DNA of 64,000 nt from Acidobacteriota bacterium (GTDB lineage: Bacteria; Acidobacteriota; Terriglobia; Terriglobales; Acidobacteriaceae). Under the pieces are notes generated by a model. It had not been told where the DNA came from and searched no databases. It saw only the letters and a list, made by a program, of their open reading frames with translations. Positions within the stretch are counted from its first letter, which is position 1, and the number at the start of each line of letters is the position of its first letter. The position numbers and the translations under genes were made by a program. This document shows positions 9,080 to 18,323 of this stretch, piece after piece. The stretch lies in assembly GCA_021792135.1 (NCBI GenBank), contig JAJYVF010000009.1, positions 1-64,000 of the forward strand. Direction: 5' to 3'.

Positions 9080-9282
9080 AGGTGCCTCTTTTCTTCACAG
9101 GGGGTGGGCGGGCGGGAGTTCGCGGCGGAGCGAGCGAAAGGGAGCGGGGAAAGAGAGGACGATTTGGATTCGGACTGACCGCACAGCGCAGAGGCCGCGT
9201 ACTCCGGGAATGGGCGCCGGCCCCCGCTGTCCATGCTCTTTCGGTTTCTCGTCGCGCGCGCGCCGAAAACAAGGCCCGGGGG

Positions 9283-9549
9283 TTACTTGCGAATGCCCAG
9301 CTTGCCGATCACCGTCCGATAGCGCTCGGAATCGTGGGTCTTCAGGTAATCAAGCAGCCGTCGGCGCTTGCTGACCAGCATCAGCAGCCCACGGCGGGAC
9401 GCATGGTCCTTGGCGTGAGACTTGAAATGCTCGGTCAGTTCGCCGATGCGCTCGCTGAGAACCGCGATCTGCACTTCGGGACTTCCGGTATCGGTTTCGT
9501 GGGTGCGAAACCGCGCGATAACTTCGGTTTTTTTAGCAGGTGCCAGCAC
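9283..9549 (-). CDS. rpsO: 30S ribosomal protein S15
   Basis: An 88-residue ribosomal protein that binds 16S rRNA in the platform. The conserved signature is visible ([36 protein letters not shown]). The start is a GTG at 9549 (reading [10 protein letters not shown]), with GAGGAG about 11 bases upstream. It is followed on the same strand by pnp after about 200 bp, the order found in most bacteria. Confidence 0.97.
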   Translation of the reverse strand: MLAPAKKTEVIARFRTHETDTGSPEVQIAVLSERIGELTEHFKSHAKDHASRRGLLMLVSKRRRLLDYLKTHDSERYRTVIGKLGIRK

Positions 9550-9582
9550 GTGCGTGCGTACTCCTCTGATTTTTCAGCAATT

Positions 9583-9597
9583 ACACTTCCTAAGTGT
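9583..9597 (-). promoter_or_regulatory. Small hairpin in the rpsO leader
   Basis: ACACTT and AAGTGT form a 6-bp stem with a 3-base loop about 34 bases before the rpsO GTG. rpsO leaders are known to fold into structures that bind S15 for autoregulation, although these differ widely between phyla. A loose promoter (TTGGTG, 17 bases, TAATTG) overlaps this hairpin, in which case it could instead be part of a binding site. The assignment is tentative. Confidence 0.3.
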
Positions 9598-9705
9598 CTG
9601 CACCAAGAATAACATGGCGAGGTTGGCGGTGCCAGCAGGAAACGCCGCCCTGAGAATTGGCCCCCAATAACGCGAACAGCTTTGGAATCAACCAATAATC
9701 TGCCC

Positions 9706-10674
9706 ATGCGCATCGCCGCGACAAAAGACGCGCTGAAAGTCACCGCTCTCGCCATGGCCTTCTGCCTTGATTTTCAGTGTACGAAACACTGGAGCTGGCT
9801 CTCGGCCGTGAACCCTTTCGGCGAGGACCCCTGGGATTCGGTCGCCTCCGCGGCGGTGCAGCTGGTCCTCTTTCTCATCCTGCTTCTCTGGCTGCGTGTT
9901 CTTCAGCCCCGCCCTGCGGCCGCCTCCCAAACACAATCGGCGCTCCGGCTGCGCGGCTCTCTCATGGTCTTTGCAGCCGTGGGTTTCACCTGCCTGACTG
10001 ATCTGCTGGCCATGGCCCGCCATCGGCCCATGTGGACGGGCCGACCCGCGGGATACGCACTTCTCGCCATGACTCTGTGCCTGCTTGTCTGGTCCGTGCT
10101 TGCGGCCGCGCATCATCTCCGCGCCGGCCGGATCCTGGCGCGGTCGCACTTCCGCCCCTTCCGGCTGCTGGCTGTGCCCGCCGCCACGCTGGTGCTCGCG
10201 CTCTATCCCGAAGTCCTGCGCGAAAGGCTGGTCAGCGAAGTATTCGCCGTCCTCTGCGGAATGACTCTCCTGTTCCTGGTCGTCTGGGCCATCGGAACGA
10301 ATATCCCTCTCACACCCAACTCCGGGTACCCCGACGTCTTCGACGACTTCGCCGGCCTTTGGTCGTGGAGCACCCAAAAGCTCACCATACCCCGGCGGTT
10401 CGCCCGTTCCTCAGAGAATCAGCTCCCGGGCCCCGCGCGTGCTGTCTGCTCGTGGCTCAGTCCCCGACGCCATCGCTGGAACCTCCCGCTCGTCGCCGGA
10501 GCCCTTCTCGGTGCCTTCCTGGTCGCGCAGGAACTCGCCCAACCCGGCGGCTCTCCACGGGGTGCACATGCACTGCTGGTCATCGCGGTTTATGTGGGAC
10601 TCGAAAGCGCCATGGTGCTCACCGGCTACGCGCTTCTCGCCGATCCGCTCCACCTGTTCCGCCATCAGGACTGA
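9706..10674 (+). CDS. Polytopic membrane protein of unknown function
   Basis: A protein of about 322 residues with roughly seven hydrophobic segments (for example LVLFLILLLWLRVL, LLAMTLCLLVWSVLAAA, LLFLVVWAIGT) and short basic loops. I do not recognise a family. The ATG at 9706 is preferred over an in-frame TTG at 9682, although no strong ribosome binding site is visible. It is divergent from rpsO and convergent with the small membrane protein at 10683, leaving only 8 bp between their ends. Confidence 0.6.
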   Translation: MRIAATKDALKVTALAMAFCLDFQCTKHWSWLSAVNPFGEDPWDSVASAAVQLVLFLILLLWLRVLQPRPAAASQTQSALRLRGSLMVFAAVGFTCLTDLLAMARHRPMWTGRPAGYALLAMTLCLLVWSVLAAAHHLRAGRILARSHFRPFRLLAVPAATLVLALYPEVLRERLVSEVFAVLCGMTLLFLVVWAIGTNIPLTPNSGYPDVFDDFAGLWSWSTQKLTIPRRFARSSENQLPGPARAVCSWLSPRRHRWNLPLVAGALLGAFLVAQELAQPGGSPRGAHALLVIAVYVGLESAMVLTGYALLADPLHLFRHQD

Positions 10675-10682
10675 CGCTCAGC

Positions 10683-11027
10683 TCACCCCGCCAGCAGCCG
10701 CCGTCCCACCATCCCCGCCCAGGCTCCCGCCATCGGGATCGCCAGAATCACAAATCCACCCGCAATCGAAGCCACCGTCGGCGCGCGGAGGATGAGATGT
10801 ACCGGGATCCAGACGCCGACCGCCAGCCCCCACAGCCAGGGACGCCGCGGCCCCAGCATCCGCAATACCCCGGAGGCCAGCAGAAGCAGCCCAGCCGTGA
10901 TCCCCGCATCATCCCAGTGCGGCCGCGAATCGATCCATGCAATCCCCAGGCCCGCTGACACGGATGCCAACAGCAGCGGAAAGTTCACCACGCGTCGATA
11001 AGCAGCCCCCTTGCGAATCATCCTCAC
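10683..11027 (-). CDS. Small membrane protein, hypothetical
   Basis: A 114-residue protein with a basic N-terminus and about four hydrophobic stretches (FPLLLASVSAGLGIAW, AGITAGLLLLASGVL, WLWGLAVGVWIPVHLIL, GGFVILAIPMAGAWAGM). It looks like a small integral membrane protein of unknown role. A second ATG lies two codons downstream and could be the true start. The upstream neighbour (11149, DedA-rhodanese) is divergent. Confidence 0.6.
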   Translation of the reverse strand: MRMIRKGAAYRRVVNFPLLLASVSAGLGIAWIDSRPHWDDAGITAGLLLLASGVLRMLGPRRPWLWGLAVGVWIPVHLILRAPTVASIAGGFVILAIPMAGAWAGMVGRRLLAG

Positions 11028-11148
11028 CGGCCTTTCTTTGGGGCGATTGGGAGCGATATCCCTGCTTCGGCGTTTTTAATTCTGCCACCGTTTTCCCTTC
11101 TCGGCCATCTATACTGAAGCTCCCTGAGCGGTCCCAGGCGGTCATCCC

Positions 11149-12105
11149 ATGCCCATAGCCCTCGATTTCTTCGTCCGGTACGGCTATCTGGTGGTGTTCC
11201 TCTGGATCCTGACCGAGCAGCTGGGCATCCCGATCCCGAGCGCGCCTCTGCTGCTTGCGGCTGGTACGCTGAGCGCCACACATAAACTGCATCTGGTTCT
11301 TATTTTGGGGTCTGCCCTGCTCGGCAGCCTCATCGCCGACTCCGTCTGGTATGTCTTCGGCCAGCGCTATGGCGCGGTTGTGGTGCGGCTGGTCTGCCGC
11401 CTGACGCTGGAAAGCTCAGCCTGCGTCCGCAGAACCGAGGGATACTTCGCCAGGCGCGGTCCGGCTGCACTGCTGGTGGCGAAATTCATTCCCGGTTTGG
11501 GCACCGTCGCGGCTCCGATTGCAGGCCAGATCGGCATGGGCTACGCCAGGTTTCTGCTCTTCGATGCAGGTGGCATCCTGCTGTGGAGCTTTACCGTCAC
11601 CGTGGGCGGCCGCTTTTTCGGCGACATCCTGAAGCGTAACCCGGGTGCGCTCTCCTGGACCGGCCACTTCGCCGTCATTCTCTTTGTTCTGCTCCTGCTG
11701 GCCGTGCTGGTCTGGAGAATGCTGCAGCGCCGCGCGTTCCTGCAGTCGGTCCGCATGGCGCGTCTCGAGCCGCGCGAGCTGAAGCGGATGATGGATGCCG
11801 GCCAGCCCGTGTTTATCGTCGACCTGCGTCATCCTCTCGATTACCTGCCCGACCCCCGCACCCTGCCGGGTGCGCTCAGCCTTACGCCCGACAAGCTCGT
11901 GGAGCAGAGCGGTCGCATTCCCCGCAATCAGGAAGTCGTCCTCTTCTGCACCTGCCCGAGCGAGGCCACGGCAGCAAAGATGGCCCTCACGCTGCGCGGA
12001 ATGGGCATCCATCGCGTGCGCCCTCTGCGCGGCGGCTACGACGAGTGGAAGAAGCTTGGCTATCCTCTCGTGGACATCCAGAGCGAGACTGTCCCGGCGG
12101 CCTGA
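11149..12105 (+). CDS. DedA (VTT) membrane protein fused to a rhodanese domain
   Basis: A 318-residue two-domain protein. Residues 1-195 form a DedA/SNARE-associated (VTT) domain, with the family's re-entrant loop and signature around EQLGIPIPSAPLLLAAGTL and FIPGLGTVAAPIAGQ. DedA proteins act in undecaprenyl-phosphate or other lipid flipping and in proton-coupled homeostasis. Residues about 205-312 form a rhodanese domain with the active-site loop at VLFCTCPSEATAAK; C267 is the probable persulfide cysteine, with a second Cys at 269. The rhodanese part is predicted to face the cytoplasm. Fusions of this type are known in some proteobacteria, but the substrate and role are unknown. Confidence 0.85.
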   Translation: MPIALDFFVRYGYLVVFLWILTEQLGIPIPSAPLLLAAGTLSATHKLHLVLILGSALLGSLIADSVWYVFGQRYGAVVVRLVCRLTLESSACVRRTEGYFARRGPAALLVAKFIPGLGTVAAPIAGQIGMGYARFLLFDAGGILLWSFTVTVGGRFFGDILKRNPGALSWTGHFAVILFVLLLLAVLVWRMLQRRAFLQSVRMARLEPRELKRMMDAGQPVFIVDLRHPLDYLPDPRTLPGALSLTPDKLVEQSGRIPRNQEVVLFCTCPSEATAAKMALTLRGMGIHRVRPLRGGYDEWKKLGYPLVDIQSETVPAA

Positions 12106-12109
12106 TCGC

Positions 12110-13279
12110 TCAGCGCCCGCGCAGCAGTTTGCAGGCGGTCTGCAAATCCTCATCCCGCTTGGCAAAGCAGAAGCGCAGCAGATCTTCTCCGCGCCCGCCG
12201 GCGAAGAATGCCGTGCCCGCAACCGCGGCTACGCCGGTTTCCCGGAGCAGGTTGCGAGCCTTCTCCCGGGCCGTCGCCCCGGGCACGACTCCAGCGTCGG
12301 CCAGCACGTAGTAGGCCCCCTGCGGAATATGCGGCCTCATACCCGCGTCGGCCAGAGCCGCGCACAGCAGGTCGCGCTTCGCCTCGTACTCCGCCGACAG
12401 CGCCGCATAGAACGAGCCGGAAAGCTGCATGAGCCCCGCTGCCGCGCCGTATTGAAACGGCGAAGGGCTGCATACATACACCAGATCGTGAAAATAGCGG
12501 ATCGCGCCCATCCAGCGGCGGTCGGCCGCCAGATACCCCACCCGCCAGCCGGTAATGCTGAAGGTCTTCGACAGCCCGGAAATCGTAATCGTCCGTTCCG
12601 CCATTCCATCGAGCGTCGCGGGACTGAGATGCTGCGCTCCGCCGAATACGAAGTACTCGTAAATCTCGTCCGTGATCACGAACAGATCATGCTCGATGGC
12701 CAGCGCCGCAACGGCCTCCAGTTCCGCTCGCGAGAAGACCTTCCCGCTGGGATTCGAAGGAGAATTGATCACCATGCCCCGCGTTCGCGGCGTGACAGCC
12801 CTGCGCAGCGCGTCGAGATCCAGCGTCCAGTCCGGAGCCGCCAGCGGCACCGCGACCGGCTGCACCCGCAGCGTCCGCAGCGTATTCAGGTGGTAACCGT
12901 AGAAAGGCTCGAAGAGCACCACCTCGTCGCCGGGATCGAAGAGCGCCATGGACGCTGCCAGGAATCCTCCCGTTGCGCCCGAGGTCACCTGCACCTCGGC
13001 GTCGGGATCGACGCTCAGGCCGTTGTGCTGTGCCAGCTTGTCGGCAATCGCCTGCCGCAGCGGCGCAATTCCGTCCAGGCGCGTGTAGATGTTGTATCCC
13101 TGAGCGATTGCCTCGACAGCTCGCTCCGCAACCGGCTGCGGCACCTCGGTGTCGCACACGCCCTGCGCCAGGTTCACGCCGCCCACGCGGTCGCATTCCA
13201 CCGTCATGGCGCGAATCTCCGACTGCGCCGTCCCCGGAGAAATCGCGCTCAGATGCAGTTTGTCCGCAACGCCTCGCAT
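12110..13279 (-). CDS. PLP-dependent aminotransferase, class I/II
   Basis: A 389-residue fold-type I aminotransferase. PLP-binding features are visible: N176 in NSPSNPSGK, D204 and Y207 in TDEIYEYF, and the Schiff-base lysine K238 in SGLSKTFSITGWRVGY. The overall sequence resembles the aspartate/methionine/kynurenine aminotransferase group (YbdL/KAT-like), so substrates may be aromatic amino acids or methionine. The stop lies 5 bp from the convergent DedA-rhodanese gene, and no operon partner on the same strand points to a pathway. Confidence 0.88.
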   Translation of the reverse strand: MRGVADKLHLSAISPGTAQSEIRAMTVECDRVGGVNLAQGVCDTEVPQPVAERAVEAIAQGYNIYTRLDGIAPLRQAIADKLAQHNGLSVDPDAEVQVTSGATGGFLAASMALFDPGDEVVLFEPFYGYHLNTLRTLRVQPVAVPLAAPDWTLDLDALRRAVTPRTRGMVINSPSNPSGKVFSRAELEAVAALAIEHDLFVITDEIYEYFVFGGAQHLSPATLDGMAERTITISGLSKTFSITGWRVGYLAADRRWMGAIRYFHDLVYVCSPSPFQYGAAAGLMQLSGSFYAALSAEYEAKRDLLCAALADAGMRPHIPQGAYYVLADAGVVPGATAREKARNLLRETGVAAVAGTAFFAGGRGEDLLRFCFAKRDEDLQTACKLLRGR

Positions 13280-13391
13280 CCGTCACCTTTACCACAAATG
13301 CAACATCGTCCGCTCGACCGCGCCGAAGAGAGGTCATCATGACTGGGCATTCGCGCGTGCCCTCGTTTCCTTGTCTCCAGTCCGCCAGGCG

Positions 13392-14708
13392 CTAGTACGG
13401 AGGCCATGGCAGGAAGCTGCCCTCGAGCAGGTACGAGAACTTCTCTACGCGATAAGTGCCGTCATCGACGGCGAAGACGCGCGGCTTGCCGGTCGGGCCG
13501 CTGCTCCACAGCGAGCACCCGGCGTAGGCGCCATCCTTACGCAGGATGTAATACTCCATATCCAGCAGGCGCACCCGGGTCATATCCCCGTTGTAGATGC
13601 GAACAATCCGGCGCAGGACTTCGAGGCCGGCATCGCGGGGGCTCATGCCCTGGCGCATCAACTCGACAATCGATTGGGCGCCGGCAACCTTGATGTTCTC
13701 CTCGCCGGAGCCGGTGGCTCCCGCCGAGCCCACGTCCTGATCGGTATAGCAGCCTGCTCCGATGATGGGGGAATCGCCGAGCCGGCCCGGCAGCTTCCAC
13801 GCAAGCCCGGAAGTGGTGGTGGCTCCGGACATCTCGCCTTTCGTGTTCACGCAGGAGACGTGGATGGTTCCTGTTGCCGGCCACAGCACCTGCTCCGCCG
13901 CGTAGAGCCGGTCTGCCTGCGGGATGCCCAGATCGGCGGCCCTCCTTACCAGATGCTGCGTTCGCAACCGGATGGTCTCGGCCCATTCAGGGGTCGGATG
14001 CCTGGGAATCCGCCCCGCCCGAATGAGAGGCGCAGCCGCGGCGGCATTCTCCGCGGGCGAATCCTGCTGGAGCGAAGACAGCCCGTGGAGATCGATCGTG
14101 GGCTTCGGCACCGGCCTCCCGGCGTACGGATCTTTCCATTCCGGCTGGGACATGCCCGGACCCCACCAGTCCATCTGCGAGTTGTTCTCTTTCCACAGCA
14201 GCCAGACCTTGCGAGCGTCGTCCGTAAGCAGGTTTTCGCGGGGAAAGCCCAGGGCCACGGCGAAGTCCTCCGCGCCCCCGGCTACCAGCATCACGTGGGA
14301 GGTGTGCTCGTAGACCTTGCGGGCCACGAGGCAGATGTTCCTGATATTGCGGACCCCGCCAACCGAGCCGGCCGAACGGCTGGGCCCATGCATACAACAG
14401 GAGTCGAGTTCGACGGCGCCCTGCTCGTTGGGCAGCCCGCCCAACCCCACGGTGTGATCCCGCGGATCGTCTTCCCGTCCCATGCAGATGTGGTGGGCGG
14501 CATCGAGGGTATCCGCGCCGTCCAGCAGCATATGGTGGGCTTCCTGAATCGTGCTGTCGCCGGTCACACGAGTGACGATCACGGGCTGGGCCGGAGGTTT
14601 CATCTGCTTTACGCTTTCGGCGGTCTGCGCGAAAGCGTCCTCCACGGAGGGAAGGCCGGCAGCGGTAGCCAACGCGCCCAGCGACAGAAAATCGCGGCGG
14701 GTAGTCAT
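13392..14708 (-). CDS. Tat-exported glycosylasparaginase-family Ntn hydrolase
   Basis: A 438-residue precursor related to N4-(beta-N-acetylglucosaminyl)-L-asparaginase, which releases GlcNAc-amine from asparagine of glycopeptides. The N-terminus MTTRRDFLSLGALATAAG is a twin-arginine signal. The Ntn nucleophile is T281 in ATGTIHVS, where autocleavage occurs before Thr. The downstream block TTTSGLAWK...GRLGDSPIIGAG is the family substrate-binding signature. The nucleophile follows Gly rather than the Asp of the human enzyme. I chose the ATG at 14708 over an upstream in-frame start because it begins the Tat signal. It is divergent from the hydrolase at 14829, with a shared 120-bp promoter region. 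Confidence 0.88.
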   Translation of the reverse strand: MTTRRDFLSLGALATAAGLPSVEDAFAQTAESVKQMKPPAQPVIVTRVTGDSTIQEAHHMLLDGADTLDAAHHICMGREDDPRDHTVGLGGLPNEQGAVELDSCCMHGPSRSAGSVGGVRNIRNICLVARKVYEHTSHVMLVAGGAEDFAVALGFPRENLLTDDARKVWLLWKENNSQMDWWGPGMSQPEWKDPYAGRPVPKPTIDLHGLSSLQQDSPAENAAAAAPLIRAGRIPRHPTPEWAETIRLRTQHLVRRAADLGIPQADRLYAAEQVLWPATGTIHVSCVNTKGEMSGATTTSGLAWKLPGRLGDSPIIGAGCYTDQDVGSAGATGSGEENIKVAGAQSIVELMRQGMSPRDAGLEVLRRIVRIYNGDMTRVRLLDMEYYILRKDGAYAGCSLWSSGPTGKPRVFAVDDGTYRVEKFSYLLEGSFLPWPPY

Positions 14709-14828
14709 GGCCGGAATGGTAACAAAAGTCGAATGAGAGCCCCTGGCCTCGCAGCAGACCTTCCCGCGCCCCGGCAGGTAGTAGCATAGGTGCGCGACAC
14801 GCCGACGATTCCTGAGGGGGATTACGCC

Positions 14829-16226
14829 TTGCGCATACTGTTCCTGCTGCTGTCTCTGGCCGTCGCGGCCCACGCCCAGCTCACCGTCCGCAAGCTGCCT
14901 GCGGACATGGCACAGAAGATCGACCAGGTAGCCGAACAGGCGCTGCAGCAGACTGGCGTTCCCAGCGCCTCGCTGGCGATCGTGCGCGACGGCCAGATCG
15001 AGTACACCCAGGCATACGGCCAGGCCCGGCTGATGCCGGCCGAGGCGGCTCAGCCGCGGATGCGCTACTCCGTCGGCTCCATTTCCAAGCAGTTCACCGC
15101 GGCCGCGATTTTACTGCTCGAGCAGCAGGGCAGGCTCTCCATCGACGACCCTGTCTCGAAGTACCTTCCCGATCTGACCCGGGCCAGCGAGGTGACTGTC
15201 CGCATGCTGCTTTCCCACACCTCCGGCTATCAGGATTACTGGCCCGAAGACTACCTGATGCCGCCCATGAGCGAGCCGACGACCGCCGAGCACATCCTCG
15301 ATGTCTGGGGGAAAAAGTCGCTTGACTTCGAGCCTGGGACGAAGTGGCAGTATTCCAACACGAACTTTGTCATCGCGGGCCGCATCGTCGAGATCGTCAG
15401 CGGCGAGCCGCTGATGCGGTTCCTCGAGGAGCACATCTTCCACCCGCTCGACATGGAGCAGGTCTGGAACTCCGACTGGACGAAGCTGGGGGATACCGAT
15501 GCGGAGGGGTACATCCGCTATGCCCTGGGCCCGCCACGGCCCGCTCCGAAAGAGGGCCGGGGCTGGATGTTCGCGGCCGGCGAGCTGGCTATGCCTGCCT
15601 ACGACCTGGCACAGTGGGACATCAGCCTGATGGACCGCTCCCTGCTGGCGGCGAAATCCTACAACGAGATGTTCGCTTCGGTCATGCTGAAGGACGGCAC
15701 CAGCTCGCATTACGGGCTGGGGCTCTTCATCCAGAACCTGAGCGGCCACCTCGAACTGGAGCACTCCGGCGAAGTCTCGGGCTTCGTCTCCGAGAACATG
15801 GTGTTTCCAGACGACAAGGTATCGATCACGGTGCTGACCAACCAGGACGCCTCACGCGCCGCCAGTCTGATCGGACGCGCCCTGGCCCCGCTCCTGCTGG
15901 GCATGACATCGCAAACCCCCAGCGCCACCGAAGCCCAGGCCCTGCAGCTGTTTGAAAGCTTCCAGGACGGAAAGATCGATCGTTCGCTTTTTACTCCCTG
16001 GTGCAACGCCTATTTCGACGCCCAGGCGATGCAGGATTTTGAGTCCAGCCTCGCCCCGCTGGGAACGCCCTCCAGCGTTCGCCAAATCGCAGAAGAACTG
16101 CGCGGCGGCATGACGTTTCGCGCATTCCGTGTCGAGTTCCCCCACAGCAGCCGTGTCCTCATGATCACCACCTACACCATGCCCGACGGAAAGCTGGAGC
16201 AATACCTGGTCATTCCGGCGAGTTAA
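14829..16226 (+). CDS. Class C beta-lactamase-fold serine hydrolase
   Basis: A secreted hydrolase of about 465 residues (AmpC / D-alanyl-D-alanine carboxypeptidase / esterase superfamily). The motifs are SISK (S-x-x-K, in SVGSISKQF), YSN (Y-x-N, in WQYSNTNF) and HSG in place of KTG (LEHSGEVSGF). A C-terminal extension of about 110 residues has no recognised motif. I chose a TTG start at 14829, because GAGGGGG lies about 8 bases upstream and translation then begins directly with the signal peptide MRILFLLLSLAVAAHAQ; the GTG at 14790 would place 13 residues before it. Substrate is unknown. Confidence 0.85.
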   Translation: MRILFLLLSLAVAAHAQLTVRKLPADMAQKIDQVAEQALQQTGVPSASLAIVRDGQIEYTQAYGQARLMPAEAAQPRMRYSVGSISKQFTAAAILLLEQQGRLSIDDPVSKYLPDLTRASEVTVRMLLSHTSGYQDYWPEDYLMPPMSEPTTAEHILDVWGKKSLDFEPGTKWQYSNTNFVIAGRIVEIVSGEPLMRFLEEHIFHPLDMEQVWNSDWTKLGDTDAEGYIRYALGPPRPAPKEGRGWMFAAGELAMPAYDLAQWDISLMDRSLLAAKSYNEMFASVMLKDGTSSHYGLGLFIQNLSGHLELEHSGEVSGFVSENMVFPDDKVSITVLTNQDASRAASLIGRALAPLLLGMTSQTPSATEAQALQLFESFQDGKIDRSLFTPWCNAYFDAQAMQDFESSLAPLGTPSSVRQIAEELRGGMTFRAFRVEFPHSSRVLMITTYTMPDGKLEQYLVIPAS

Positions 16227-16320
16227 AGGCGGGGGCAGGGCCGCGACCGAATACCCCGGACCCGGCCGGGAGCTTTGGTTGCCAGGCGACCCTCTTGCCG
16301 ATCCAGGCCTCCTGCCGTTA

Positions 16321-16385
16321 CTTTATTTCCTTATTATTCATAACGTTTAACACGGCATTCAAAATCGCAGTTTAGGGTAGAACTG
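16321..16385 (+). promoter_or_regulatory. AT-rich presumed promoter region of the pst operon
   Basis: In an otherwise GC-rich background, 16321-16380 is strikingly AT-rich. It contains ATTCA twice at a 21-bp spacing (16336 and 16357) and TTTAACA at 16346, which loosely recalls PhoB/PhoP-type direct repeats. In phosphate uptake operons a Pho box is expected at this position, but no exact consensus match is present, so this is inference from position and composition. Confidence 0.35.
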
Positions 16386-16412
16386 GTGGCTCTGCGCATC
16401 CAGGAACCCCGC

Positions 16413-17435
16413 ATGCCGAAGACACCCCGCACGGTTGCCCCGGTTGGCGGGATTGTTGCTGTTTCTGTGCCTGCGACTCCTTCCCGGATCCGGGCTCACC
16501 TGCAGAAGCGGGGCAATTCGAGCTGGGCCGACTCAGGCTTCCGCTGGCTCATGCTGGCGTGTGCGCTCAGCATCTTTGCTATTGTGGCGCTCATCGCCAC
16601 CGAGCTGGTGACGCACTCGCAGCTCTCCCTGGCTAGATTCGGGCTCAGATTTTTCGTGGGTCGCGCCTGGAACCCCGTTCAGAACGACTTCGGCGCGCTG
16701 CCCTTCATCTACGGCACCCTGGCTTCCTCCATCGTCGCGCTGGTGATTGCCGTCCCGCTGGCGATCGGGGTAGCCGTTTTCCTCACGGAAATGTGCCCGC
16801 GCGCACTCCGCGGCGTCCTCTCCTTCCTGACCGAGCTGCTGGCTGCTATCCCGAGCGTCGTCTACGGCTTGTGGGCCATCTTCGTGCTCGTGCCGCTGCT
16901 GCGGAATTACGTCGATCCGTTCCTGATCAGGCTGCTCGGCTGGACCGGCCTCTTCGTCCTCCCGGACTTTGGGATCGGGCTGTTCGCTGCCGGGGTGATT
17001 CTGGCCATCATGATTCTGCCCATCATCTCGTCGCTCACGCGCGAGGTGATGACGGCTGTCCCCAACTCCCAGCGCGAGGCCGTGCTGGCGCTGGGCGCCA
17101 CCCGGTGGGAGATGATCCGGACCGGTGTCCTCCGCAATGCCCGCATCGGCATCGTCGGCTCCGTCATTCTGGGCCTCGGGCGGGCCCTGGGCGAAACCAT
17201 GGCCGTGACCATGGTGATTGGCAGCAGTCCCACCATTTCGAAGTCGCTGCTGGCCCCGGCGGCCTCCATGGCCAGCGTGATCGCGAACGAATTCGCCGAA
17301 GCCGCCGATGATACCTACCGCAGCGCCCTGATCGAGATCGGGCTCGCGCTCTTCATCGTCACCATCGTCGTCAATATCCTGGCCCGTCTGCTGGTTTGGG
17401 CTGTTACCCGCGGCGCTCCGCCGCGCACGGTGTAG
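16413..17435 (+). CDS. pstC: Phosphate ABC transporter permease PstC
   Basis: A 340-residue inner-membrane permease of the high-affinity phosphate importer. Six transmembrane segments and the EAA-type coupling loop are visible (REAVLALGATRWEMIRTGVL, then GLGRALGETMAVTMVIG). The ATG at 16413 is preferred because AGGAA lies six bases before it; an in-frame GTG at 16386 would add nine residues and also has a usable ribosome binding site. The N-terminus before the first membrane span is long (about 40 residues). It is the first gene of pstC-pstA-pstB-phoU; no pstS precedes it. Confidence 0.93.
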   Translation: MPKTPRTVAPVGGIVAVSVPATPSRIRAHLQKRGNSSWADSGFRWLMLACALSIFAIVALIATELVTHSQLSLARFGLRFFVGRAWNPVQNDFGALPFIYGTLASSIVALVIAVPLAIGVAVFLTEMCPRALRGVLSFLTELLAAIPSVVYGLWAIFVLVPLLRNYVDPFLIRLLGWTGLFVLPDFGIGLFAAGVILAIMILPIISSLTREVMTAVPNSQREAVLALGATRWEMIRTGVLRNARIGIVGSVILGLGRALGETMAVTMVIGSSPTISKSLLAPAASMASVIANEFAEAADDTYRSALIEIGLALFIVTIVVNILARLLVWAVTRGAPPRTV

Positions 17436-17445
17436 AGGCGCAGTC

Positions 17446-18321
17446 ATGGCGAGCCGGACAAATATCAGCAAGGCAAACCGCCACTGGCGGTGGATCGCCA
17501 ATCACCTGGCCACGGGCCTCGCGGTGCTCAGCACAATTCTGGTCATCGCGCCTCTGGTGGCGATCTTTGTCTACCTGCTCTATAAAGGAGCCAGTTCGCT
17601 CAACTGGAATTTCTTCACCCAGTTGCCGGCTCCCGTCGGCGAGCCCGGCGGCGGCATGGTGAACGCAATCATCGGTTCCGCGGTGCTGCTGGCGGTAGCC
17701 AGCCTCCTGGGTGTCCCAGTGGGCGTCGCGGCGGGAATCTATCTCTCCGAGTTCGGGCGCGGCGGCAAGCTCTCGAATCTGGTACGGTTTACCGCCGACG
17801 TGCTCAACGGCGTGCCCTCCATCGTCATGGGCATCGCCGTCTATTCCCTGATCGTACTGCCGGAGAAGAGCTTTTCCGCGTTTGCCGGAGGCGTGGCGCT
17901 GGGCATCATGATGGTCCCGACCGTCACCCGCACCACCGAAGAAATGCTGCTGATGGTTCCGAACTCCATACGCGAGGCGGCCCTGGGCCTGGGCGTTCCC
18001 AACTGGCGCTCGGTCCTGTCGATCACCCTGCGCACCGCGTCGCCCGGCGTTATCACCGGATGCATGCTGGCCTTCGCGCGCGTTGCCGGCGAGACCGCGC
18101 CTCTTTTGTTCACTGCCTTCGGGAATCCTTTCTCCAGCGTGGACCTGAACCGGCCGATCGAAGCTCTCCCGCTGCAGATCTACCTCTACGCCATCTCGCC
18201 TTATGACGAGTGGCATCGCCTCGCCTGGGCCGGCGCCCTGGTTCTGATCGTGCTGATCGTGGTTGCCGTTGCCCTGGTGCGGTTTGTCACGACACGCGGC
18301 GTGCTGAAAGGGGCAAGCTAA
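17446..18321 (+). CDS. pstA: Phosphate ABC transporter permease PstA
   Basis: A 291-residue second permease subunit. Membrane segments and the coupling-loop motif are clear ([36 protein letters not shown]). It begins 10 bp after pstC and ends 2 bp before pstB, so it belongs to the same operon. It forms the translocation channel with PstC. The N-terminal cytoplasmic segment is short and basic. Confidence 0.94.
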   Translation: MASRTNISKANRHWRWIANHLATGLAVLSTILVIAPLVAIFVYLLYKGASSLNWNFFTQLPAPVGEPGGGMVNAIIGSAVLLAVASLLGVPVGVAAGIYLSEFGRGGKLSNLVRFTADVLNGVPSIVMGIAVYSLIVLPEKSFSAFAGGVALGIMMVPTVTRTTEEMLLMVPNSIREAALGLGVPNWRSVLSITLRTASPGVITGCMLAFARVAGETAPLLFTAFGNPFSSVDLNRPIEALPLQIYLYAISPYDEWHRLAWAGALVLIVLIVVAVALVRFVTTRGVLKGAS

Positions 18322-18323
18322 GC

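Noticed and set aside
7103-9178. 691-codon plus-strand frame opposite pnp
   Set aside because: It is antisense to a clear polynucleotide phosphorylase with a terminator and ribosome binding site on the minus strand; no motif is present.
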